Shown piece by piece: positions 1 through 6,015 of a stretch of DNA of 10,461 nt. Source of the stretch: Deltaproteobacteria bacterium (GTDB lineage: Bacteria; Desulfobacterota; UBA8473); contig JAUXHQ010000035.1 in NCBI GenBank assembly GCA_030621455.1, positions 1 through 10,461 of the forward strand, given 5' to 3'. Numbering within the stretch: the stretch's first letter is position 1; every line of letters begins with the position of its first letter. The notes under the pieces are model-generated. The model searched no databases, was not told the origin of the DNA, and saw only the letters and a list, made by a program, of their open reading frames with translations. A program made the translations under genes and the position numbers.

Positions 1-35
1 TATAACACATAGTCGGGCCATTGCTCACAAACTTT

Positions 36-503
36 CTATTTCAGCTTGTCGATCGTCTCATTCAAGAACTCGGCCCACTTGGCAAGCGTCAAATCAGGGA
101 GCGAATAAGTGGCCGCCTCCATATACCTGTTATCCAATACCATGGTTTTCTGGTCTTTAATGGTAGAGACCAACATCCTTGCAATATCCGGATAGTAGCC
201 GATGAAAATCAGGAGTTCCGGTCTTTCCGGAGTGAGAGGCTCCTCCCACTTTTCAACCCTCAAGAAGTTCACCAGATCAGCGGCCATCATCTTCTTGGCC
301 TTTATCTCTTTGTTTTTCCTCAATTGAAACATCGTATTGCCTGTGGCCGCTATCGGTGTATCGGTCAGCTTGGCAACCTCTACCACATAATCGAGAAGTT
401 TCTTTCTACCCACCTCCAAGGTACCGGCTATCGACCCTGCCACCAGGAGGCTCTTCTTCTCCTCTTTCAGAAGCTTTGACGTTTCGTCGGGTGTTAACAC
501 CAT
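36..503 (-). CDS. cdhB: ACDS/CODH epsilon subunit (CdhB-like)
   Basis: Epsilon subunit of the archaeal-type CO dehydrogenase/acetyl-CoA decarbonylase-synthase. In methanogens this small cytoplasmic protein binds the CdhA alpha subunit in an alpha2-epsilon2 complex; its exact role is unsettled, with flavin-linked electron transfer suggested. Seen here: 155 residues against about 170 for the family, with the family's alternating beta/alpha pattern, including a strand LLVAGS near 19-24, ELLIFIGYYPDIARM at 96-110 and MVLDNRYMEAATYSLPDL at 121-138, which match the CdhB core I remember. Start choice: the open frame extends to a TTG at 530, but AAGGAG at about 512-517 lies 7 bases before the ATG at 501-503, so that ATG is taken. 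It follows the cdhA-like gene by 39 bases on the same strand, so co-translation is likely. No cdhC, cdhD or cdhE lies in the window; they could lie beyond the left edge. Family call is firm; function depends on its unusual partner. Confidence 0.85.
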   Translation of the reverse strand: MVLTPDETSKLLKEEKKSLLVAGSIAGTLEVGRKKLLDYVVEVAKLTDTPIAATGNTMFQLRKNKEIKAKKMMAADLVNFLRVEKWEEPLTPERPELLIFIGYYPDIARMLVSTIKDQKTMVLDNRYMEAATYSLPDLTLAKWAEFLNETIDKLK

Positions 504-542
504 CTCTCTACTCCTTTTCTTGTAGAACAAATTCGAAGGTTC

Positions 543-3041
543 CTAATCCGCCCTATCCTTACGCACTCCATAGACAAGCCTCTTCAGGGTGGTTATATAC
601 TGGCCTGACTTAAACCCGTACTGGTCTATATAATCACCCGGTTCAAGCATCCTCCCGTCCCTGTGTTTTGCCTTGACAATTCTGCCCCGTTTCTTGTCTA
701 TCTCCCAGCCATGATCCGCCTCCAGGAGTTTGAGCATCTTGGCCTTCTTTGTCATTGGCATCTCTATCTCTTTCTTAACGTAATAGTGCCAGTCATCGGG
801 CCACTCACCGAACTTTTTCTTGCAAGTATTGAGCCAGAGATCGAATTTGTTCTGGCGGGCGGTGTCCATCTCTTGGGTCGTGAAGCTGAGTTTCGGCACA
901 ATGGCGAGGACCTCTTCTATGGTCTCCACAGGCATTATGAGATGCTCAGGTATGGGCTCCACTTCTTTTTTCTCACCAGTGTTTCCATGTATCATCCACC
1001 AATTGTCCCTGTTGTACTCGTTCCCTAGCAGGTATCGTTTGAACTTCCATCCGTTTGGACCTACGATGACCGGAATACCTGCCCTGGCATGACCTGCCGC
1101 CACGGAATAAGCGAGATCCGTGGCCGGTCCCCACATGACTATGGTAGCGGCAAACCTGAATATGAAATCAGCTTCCTGTGCAAAGGTTGATTTGTAAGGG
1201 TTCCTAAAGGCTATGTATCCGAGTTTATAAAACGGCGCGGTTGCTCCAAGGCCCTGTGCCGAACATCCACCACAGTTTGACAGACACCTCGGATTGTAGA
1301 GTGCCGGATACGTTTCATAGAGGTTTTTCCCTGTCTTCGGGTACTTAAACCGGGCCACATCCTGTGCTATACAGCCCGAAACCACAACGGAATAGTTGCA
1401 CTCCACCAGCTCTTTTGCCAGCTCCGCTACTTGATTGCCTGCTCCCGGGTAGTTACCGCAACCTATTATAGAGACAGCGCTCGGCATACTGAACATGGTT
1501 ATGGCTATGTCCCTTACCTCGTTGCTCGTGATAGCCCCCCGCCCTGCTCGCATCTTGAAGTTGTCCTCTTCGATAGCCTGGGGGTTTGCCGCAAGAAACA
1601 TACTCATAAGGGGTATGTCTTCAGGGCACGCATCCTCGCATTTCCCACAGTATGAACTCTGGTCACAGATATCCGCCAGCTTGGTCAAATCTCCCTCTTT
1701 CGCCGCCTTCAAGGTTTCACAGCTTACCAAATTGGCCGGGCAGGCCCTATAGCAGGCGTCGCAGTCCGTGCACTTGGATGCGTATTCTTTTATTTCGTCT
1801 GCGGTTAAGAGGTAGCTGTCTTTTCTCTTGCCTTTCATCTTCTGCGCAAGCTTAACAGCGACCTCACCGGCCTTCTTGGGGTCTGATATCATTACCGCGG
1901 AGGCCCCTTTTTCAAGATCACTCAGTATCTCGTCCACGGGATCAGGTGCCCTATCGTCCAGACCGTAGGAATTATTGAAACTGGTGGCTATCACCTTGGC
2001 GTCGGTCTTGCCTGCTTCTTCGATTGCATCGATCCTGCAGCAGGAATCGCTGACCACTATTACATCCCCCAGGCCGAGTCTCAAGGCCTTATTGGCCCTT
2101 GTTGCGGATATGAGCAGCTTTGCCTGTTCATGAAAACGGATCATGTCATGTCCGACCGAACCGATCCCCGCAACCTCTATCTTGTCTTCCAGGCCGTTCT
2201 CCTTCATATACTGGATTGACATCCAGGCCGGCAAGAAATCGTTTCCAATAAATACTACCACAGGTTTTGACGTATCCACAGTACCGAGTCCCGAATCCGA
2301 AATAGGTTCCGGATAGTTTGGTATCTCCATCAATTCTTTATCCGGGGCCCAGGTAAAATCGAACTGGCTGAACTTGAGCCACTCAGTGAGGTCCATTACA
2401 AAGAGGATAATGGAGCCGGCGTGGAATGCCTTTGCTTCCAAGTCAATGGCGTTGCCTTCACCCCCTGAGCCGCCTGCCGCCAAAAGCTCCGGAAGCTGAC
2501 CTTCAGCGTAGGATAAGGCCTCCCTTACTTCCCCCAGAGTAGTCGGCGATTTGGAGATAAGTATGCTTACGTTCATCAAGCCGTAAACCAGGGTTTTCCC
2601 CCACTTCACTTCCTTGTCTTCCCCAAACTCCTTCAGGCAATGTTCCAGAAGTTCCTTGCAGGTTGACATGTGCATTGCGAGACCCTTACACGCCGACTGA
2701 AGAGAGAGCTTTGCCTGAAATGTCTCAAGGTCTAGTCCGCAAGCCCCTTTTCCCTTTTCCAGGTTACAAGGGCCCTGGAAGCAATCGAGACATTCTTTTC
2801 TGGTAACGGTGTAAAGGGGAGGGTACTTCTCCAAAAGCATCCTGTCCCACTCTGCTATATCAGTGGCATGGGGATAAGGCGTTAGCCAAATCTTGATCTG
2901 GTTAAGCAGGTTTTCGGCCCACGCGGTCTCTATAGAATCCTTGACCAGATCCTCAATGCCCCTGACGTCTCTCACTGTGGTAGACACATCAACTTCTGTG
3001 CTTCCCACTTTTGCGATGACTTTTTTCTGATCGTCTCCCAT
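543..3041 (-). CDS. cdhA: CdhA-like CODH alpha subunit with altered active site
   Basis: Homolog of the archaeal-type CO dehydrogenase alpha subunit, which oxidises CO or reduces CO2 at a Ni-Fe-S C-cluster. Length is 832 residues (family about 800), with no stop or frameshift. Domains in order: N-terminal helical part with cluster-B cysteines C84, C87, C92, C101; first Rossmann-like domain (about 255-400); two ferredoxin-type sites (C424, C427, C430, C434 and C459, C465, C468, C472); second Rossmann-like domain with C528, C557 and C593. By ungapped comparison with remembered Methanosarcina CdhA blocks, four C-cluster cysteines are kept (C334, C528, C557, C593), but the unique-iron ligands are gone (His to N267; CysCys to G294-S295), the catalytic Lys is L643, and proton-relay His become T127 and E130 while H124 stays. 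A GGGAG site precedes the ATG by about 9-10 bases. Family membership is certain; ordinary CO dehydrogenase activity is doubtful. Confidence 0.9.
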   Translation of the reverse strand: MGDDQKKVIAKVGSTEVDVSTTVRDVRGIEDLVKDSIETAWAENLLNQIKIWLTPYPHATDIAEWDRMLLEKYPPLYTVTRKECLDCFQGPCNLEKGKGACGLDLETFQAKLSLQSACKGLAMHMSTCKELLEHCLKEFGEDKEVKWGKTLVYGLMNVSILISKSPTTLGEVREALSYAEGQLPELLAAGGSGGEGNAIDLEAKAFHAGSIILFVMDLTEWLKFSQFDFTWAPDKELMEIPNYPEPISDSGLGTVDTSKPVVVFIGNDFLPAWMSIQYMKENGLEDKIEVAGIGSVGHDMIRFHEQAKLLISATRANKALRLGLGDVIVVSDSCCRIDAIEEAGKTDAKVIATSFNNSYGLDDRAPDPVDEILSDLEKGASAVMISDPKKAGEVAVKLAQKMKGKRKDSYLLTADEIKEYASKCTDCDACYRACPANLVSCETLKAAKEGDLTKLADICDQSSYCGKCEDACPEDIPLMSMFLAANPQAIEEDNFKMRAGRGAITSNEVRDIAITMFSMPSAVSIIGCGNYPGAGNQVAELAKELVECNYSVVVSGCIAQDVARFKYPKTGKNLYETYPALYNPRCLSNCGGCSAQGLGATAPFYKLGYIAFRNPYKSTFAQEADFIFRFAATIVMWGPATDLAYSVAAGHARAGIPVIVGPNGWKFKRYLLGNEYNRDNWWMIHGNTGEKKEVEPIPEHLIMPVETIEEVLAIVPKLSFTTQEMDTARQNKFDLWLNTCKKKFGEWPDDWHYYVKKEIEMPMTKKAKMLKLLEADHGWEIDKKRGRIVKAKHRDGRMLEPGDYIDQYGFKSGQYITTLKRLVYGVRKDRAD

Positions 3042-3091
3042 TTATTCTTTCTCCCATTGTTAGTTTAAATTATGTAGCCCCTAAAGCCCAA

Positions 3092-3119
3092 AAGAGTGAT
3101 CTTGCGATCGGCAACTCTT
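3092..3119 (-). other. Stem-loop between zinc-finger gene and cdhA-like gene
   Basis: Read on the minus strand, the transcript between the two genes can fold as a 6-bp stem (AAGAGT with ACTCTT), a 4-base bulge (TGCC), then GATC/GATC closed by a GCAA tetraloop of the GNRA type. The closing ACTCTT runs into two more Ts, giving only a short T-run, so it is a poor rho-independent terminator. It could be an attenuator or a processing/stability hairpin that lets the small upstream gene be expressed differently from cdhA. A second weak hairpin (TCCCC/GGGGA, 3139-3156) lies just upstream of it. Only base pairing by eye supports this. Confidence 0.3.
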
Positions 3120-3176
3120 GTGAAAAAGCCTTCGGTATTCCCCCACGGAAAGGGGATGGGGCTGTCGGGTTAAATC

Positions 3177-3404
3177 TTAATCAAAGACATCAACTTCCGC
3201 AAGGCAAGGGGTACAAACGATCTTCGTCACTGTACCGGCTGTCAGAGCGCCAGGTTTGGAATAACCCTTGATCCGTGCTGCCGGGTGGGTTGCGTCCATG
3301 GAAACTTCCTGTTTGCAAACGTCGCAAAGATCGATCCCGCATTCACTACATACACATGTAGCTTCATTTTCATTGCATTTTCCGCATAATTTACCTTCGC
3401 CCAT
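3177..3404 (-). CDS. Small cysteine-rich zinc-finger-like protein (B-box-like)
   Basis: A 75-residue protein with nine cysteines: C7-x2-C10, C17, C19-x2-C22, C27-x2-C30 and a C-terminal C64-x2-C67, plus H40. The four CxxC pairs indicate binding of one or two zinc ions, or less likely an Fe-S cluster; the first three pairs resemble a B-box type zinc finger. No membrane segment or signal peptide is visible. The open frame can begin at a GTG (3411-3413), but that GTG is part of the AGGAGG ribosome binding site; the ATG at 3402-3404 sits 8 bases after AGGAGG and is preferred. It is the first gene of the leftward unit, 135 bases before the cdhA-like gene, which suggests an accessory role such as metal handling, cluster assembly or partner binding. 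That role is inferred from position only. I do not recognise a named family. Confidence 0.7.
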   Translation of the reverse strand: MGEGKLCGKCNENEATCVCSECGIDLCDVCKQEVSMDATHPAARIKGYSKPGALTAGTVTKIVCTPCLAEVDVFD

Positions 3405-3497
3405 CTTATTCACCTCCTTCCTAAATGATAACTAATAAGATACTTAAATCTGTTTTACCTTATGAACGGCATTCACTTCCCATTCAAATTACATTTC

Positions 3498-3525
3498 AAA
3501 CTATCATAAAAAAGCACCTTGTCAA
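3498..3525 (-). promoter_or_regulatory. Probable sigma-70-type promoter of leftward operon
   Basis: On the minus strand there is a perfect -35 TTGACA (3520-3525), a 16-base spacer and a weaker -10 TAGTTT (3498-3503). Transcription would start near 3490, leaving a leader of roughly 85 bases before the small zinc-finger gene. The -35 is part of a short near-palindrome, CACTTGACAAGGTG, that could also be an operator. Assigned by eye from consensus match, spacing and location. Confidence 0.45.
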
Positions 3526-3611
3526 GTGAAAAGTCATTTTTTAATTCAAAGCTCTTATAACAGACATTTGGAAACCAATTTCGCATTCACCGGCACGCGG
3601 CGTTTTTCTTG

Positions 3612-3641
3612 TTGACTATTATATTCTTGGTTTGGTAACAT
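3612..3641 (+). promoter_or_regulatory. Possible rightward promoter upstream of selB
   Basis: TTGACT (3612-3617), an 18-base spacer and TAACAT (3636-3641) give a moderate sigma-70-like match on the plus strand. It lies about 310 bases before selB, and a transcript from it would cross the whole nested inverted repeat at 3685-3864. A closer, weaker promoter inside or after the repeat is equally possible. Confidence 0.25.
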
Positions 3642-3684
3642 CGCATTTGCGGGCATTCTTCATAAAAGCTATAAAGTATAAAGT

Positions 3685-3864
3685 AGTTTACACTTTTTCT
3701 TGAAGGAATACCGATGAATAAATTGAGGGATTAAGGAAATTAGGGATTGTGGAATTGAAATATATTAATGAATTCAATACCTTATGTAATTCCTAAATCT
3801 CTCAATTCGCAATTCCTTAGGATTAATTTGCATTAATGTTTTTAAAGTAATAAAAGTGTAAAGT
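3685..3864. repeat. Nested inverted-repeat element, MITE-like
   Basis: Outer arms AGTTTACACTTTT (3685-3697) and AAAAGTGTAAAGT (3852-3864) are inverted copies with 12 of 13 positions matching. Inside them lies a long imperfect palindrome: 3721-3759 pairs with 3773-3807, and its outer 20 bases (3721-3740 with 3788-3807) match at 17 of 20 positions. The element is AT-rich, with repeated GGATT/GGAATT words, has no coding capacity, and totals about 180 bases. This is the architecture of a miniature inverted-repeat element or a large cruciform or hairpin. I see no clear target-site duplication, so mobility is not shown. Confidence 0.5.
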
Positions 3865-3954
3865 GGCAAATGAAAGATGGCCATTTGCGCACAGGCTTTT
3901 TTCAATTTTTCAAACACGCTCTCAGGGTCGACAACCCGCGCCATAGGAAAACAA

Positions 3955-5871
3955 ATGAAACATATTGTGCTTGGTACTGCAGGTCACATAGACCACGGCA
4001 AGACATCTCTAATAAAATATCTCACAGGGGTCAATACTGATCGGTTAAAAGAGGAGAAGCTCAGAGGGATAACCATTGAGCTGGGATTTGCCCCTCTCAC
4101 GCTACCCAGTGGGCAAAGGGTCGGAATAGTGGATGTTCCGGGTCATGAGAAGTTCGTTAAGAACATGGTGGCGGGTGTCGGCGGTATCGATTTGGTTCTC
4201 TTGACTATCGCTGCTGACGAAGGGGTTATGCCTCAAACGAGGGAACATGTGGAAATCTGTAGCCTTCTGAAGATAAAAAACGGACTGATCGTCCTCACTA
4301 AGGTCGACATGGTGGACAAAGAATGGTTGGATCTGGTTGAGGAAGATGTCGAAGAATATGTAAAGGGCACTTTCCTCGAAGGTTCCCCCATTATACCCAT
4401 CTCGTCCGTTACCGGTGAGGGGATTCCCTCACTATTGATCGCCTTGGAGGATCTGTGCCATAAGGTGGAAGAAAGATCATCCACAGGTTTGTTGAGACTG
4501 CCTGTGGATCGGGTATTCACCATGAAGGGATTTGGCACGGTGGTCACCGGCACCTTATCTTCCGGAAGCCTCTCCTTGGGACAGGCAGTGGAGATTGTTC
4601 CTTCTCGGATAGAGACAAAGGTCAGGGGTATGCAGGTCCATAATGAACCTGCGGAAAGTGTTACGGCCGGGCTGAGGACAGCGCTCAATCTGCAGGGGAT
4701 CGACAAGTTCTCCGTTAAGAGAGGAGAGGTCCTCATTTCCCCGGGAACAATAGCCCCGACCGCCTTGGTGGACGTCTACTTCGAACACCTTCCCAGTTCT
4801 CCCAAACCCATTAAGAATAGAACAAGGGTGCGGTTTCACACGGGTACAAGTGAGATACTTGCAAGCATCTTATTCTTTGACAGGGAAAACCTTCCCCCCG
4901 GAGAGGCGGCATTCGCCCGTTTAAAGATGGAGGCCCCGGCGGTGGCCATGCACAGGGACAAGTTCATTGTCAGGAGTTACTCCCCGGTTTATACCATAGG
5001 GGGGGGAGAGGTTCTTGACTCTTATCCTACAAAACGAAAAAAATTCTTCAAAGAGATACTTACTGACCTGGACATTTTTCAGAAGGGCAAGGATGAGGAG
5101 ATCATAAGAGTCCATGTTCGTAACTCCGGGTTCAGGGGATTGAATTCACGAGAGTTACAGATGAGGATTAATATAAGCCCCTCCAGACTGTCTACCCTGC
5201 TTCAGGGGTTGATGTCCAGGAGAGAACTGGTGAGGTTCGATAAGGACAATCTCAAGGTGATCCATCCGAAGATCTATGAAGACCTGGCGCAAACCATCTT
5301 GGATAAGATAGAGAAATACCATGAGACCAACCCCATGAAGGAGGGGATATCAAAAGAGGAACTGAAGACCAAGCTCCCTGAAGAATTAGAAGTAAAATTA
5401 TTCAACCAGGCCTTAACCAGACTGACCAAATCCGGTAAGATTACGGGAGAGAGGAATAAGCTTCGGCTCTCCGATTATGCAACGGCATTGAGCGAATCCC
5501 AGGAGGAAATCCAAAGAAGTATTATAGAGATATATTCCAGCGAAGGCCTTTCTCCTCCCGTATTCAAAGAACTTGTAGACCGGGTATCTGCAAATGTATC
5601 GGAGGTGAGGAGTATACTGGACATGCTGGTTGAAAAAGGCATACTGGTCAAGATAAAGGAGGAATTTTTCTTTCACAGCGACGCTATCGCCGATCTGAGA
5701 GTCGACCTCGTGGCATTCCTCAGAGAGAACAAGGAGATAACAATATCTCAATTCAAAGATATCACAAAGGCCTCGCGTAAATACTCCACACCCCTGATAG
5801 AATACTTTGATAAGATAAGGGTTACCATCAGGGTGGGCGACAAGAGGATCTTGAGAGAAAGCGGTAATTAG
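3955..5871 (+). CDS. selB: Selenocysteine-specific elongation factor SelB
   Basis: SelB is the specialised EF-Tu-like GTPase that carries Sec-tRNA to the ribosome at UGA codons marked by a SECIS hairpin in the mRNA. Seen in 638 residues (bacterial SelB usually 610-640): G1 AGHIDHGKT at 9-17, switch [10 protein letters not shown] at 37-45, G3 DVPGH at 60-64, G4 TKVD at 115-118; EF-Tu-like domains II and III to about 365; then the tandem winged-helix domains that bind the SECIS RNA, ending with the conserved [18 protein letters not shown] block at 607-624. Start choice: the frame is open from an ATG at 3877, but the extra 26 residues are not SelB-like and the GTPase fold begins directly at MKHIVLG, so the ATG at 3955 is used, with a modest AGGAAA before it. 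No selA, selD or tRNA-Sec gene lies in the window. The organism is therefore expected to make selenoproteins, though none is encoded here. Confidence 0.95.
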   Translation: MKHIVLGTAGHIDHGKTSLIKYLTGVNTDRLKEEKLRGITIELGFAPLTLPSGQRVGIVDVPGHEKFVKNMVAGVGGIDLVLLTIAADEGVMPQTREHVEICSLLKIKNGLIVLTKVDMVDKEWLDLVEEDVEEYVKGTFLEGSPIIPISSVTGEGIPSLLIALEDLCHKVEERSSTGLLRLPVDRVFTMKGFGTVVTGTLSSGSLSLGQAVEIVPSRIETKVRGMQVHNEPAESVTAGLRTALNLQGIDKFSVKRGEVLISPGTIAPTALVDVYFEHLPSSPKPIKNRTRVRFHTGTSEILASILFFDRENLPPGEAAFARLKMEAPAVAMHRDKFIVRSYSPVYTIGGGEVLDSYPTKRKKFFKEILTDLDIFQKGKDEEIIRVHVRNSGFRGLNSRELQMRINISPSRLSTLLQGLMSRRELVRFDKDNLKVIHPKIYEDLAQTILDKIEKYHETNPMKEGISKEELKTKLPEELEVKLFNQALTRLTKSGKITGERNKLRLSDYATALSESQEEIQRSIIEIYSSEGLSPPVFKELVDRVSANVSEVRSILDMLVEKGILVKIKEEFFFHSDAIADLRVDLVAFLRENKEITISQFKDITKASRKYSTPLIEYFDKIRVTIRVGDKRILRESGN

Positions 5872-5955
5872 AATTTTATCTCTCCATATTTGATTACTTA
5901 GACTTTGTGATTATATTTAAGCCAGGGAAAAGCGTTTATTTATAAATTAAAAATC

Positions 5956-6000
5956 GATCGACGCCTTCATTGAAAGCCCATCTGTCCATGGACGCCGATC
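5956..6000 (+). promoter_or_regulatory. Inverted repeat in dnaJ leader, possible operator or RNA hairpin
   Basis: Arms GATCGACGCC (5956-5965) and GACGCCGATC (5991-6000) pair at 8 of 10 positions across a 25-base centre and end 15 bases before the dnaJ start codon. GACGCC also occurs in both arms in the same direction. The position suits either a binding site for the MerR-like regulator encoded in this operon or a leader hairpin close to the ribosome binding site. It does not match the HAIR or CIRCE heat-shock operators. Confidence 0.3.
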
Positions 6001-6015
6001 AAAGGATGAAGGAAT

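Larger units (their letters stand above)
3414..3954. other. Divergent intergenic region between cdh operon and selB
   Basis: This 540-base stretch separates leftward and rightward transcription. It holds the leftward promoter (3498-3525), a possible rightward promoter (3612-3641) and the nested inverted repeat (3685-3864). The segment 3865-3954 is less AT-rich than its surroundings. On the minus strand it reads as a short protein-like stretch starting MARVVDPESVFEKLKKA, which may be the remnant of a lost gene. No tRNA, riboswitch or other RNA gene was recognised here. Confidence 0.6.

Noticed and set aside
504..530. TTG start for the CdhB-like protein
   Set aside because: An AAGGAG site sits inside this stretch at the right distance for the ATG at 501-503.
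1263..1286. Calling the cdhA-like gene a radical-SAM enzyme because of its C-x3-C-x2-C motif
   Set aside because: The whole protein is collinear with CdhA and lacks a radical-SAM barrel; the motif is a local feature in the C-cluster region.
3877..3954. N-terminal extension of SelB from the ATG at 3877
   Set aside because: The added 26 residues do not resemble any SelB N-terminus, the GTPase domain starts exactly at the ATG at 3955, and the extension looks like the antisense of a protein-like stretch.
3414..3954. tRNA-Sec gene near selB
   Set aside because: The symmetric sequence here is AT-rich with no tRNA-like arms, CCA end or TTCGA loop; the pairing is better explained as a nested inverted repeat.
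5971..5983. Sigma-32-like heat-shock promoter near TTGAAAGCCCATCT before dnaJ
   Set aside because: The -35-like and -10-like words are only a couple of bases apart, and no second match exists at proper spacing.
5872..6015. HAIR or CIRCE heat-shock operator before dnaJ
   Set aside because: Neither CTTGAGT-N7-ACTCAAG nor TTAGCACTC-N9-GAGTGCTAA, nor a near copy, is present.
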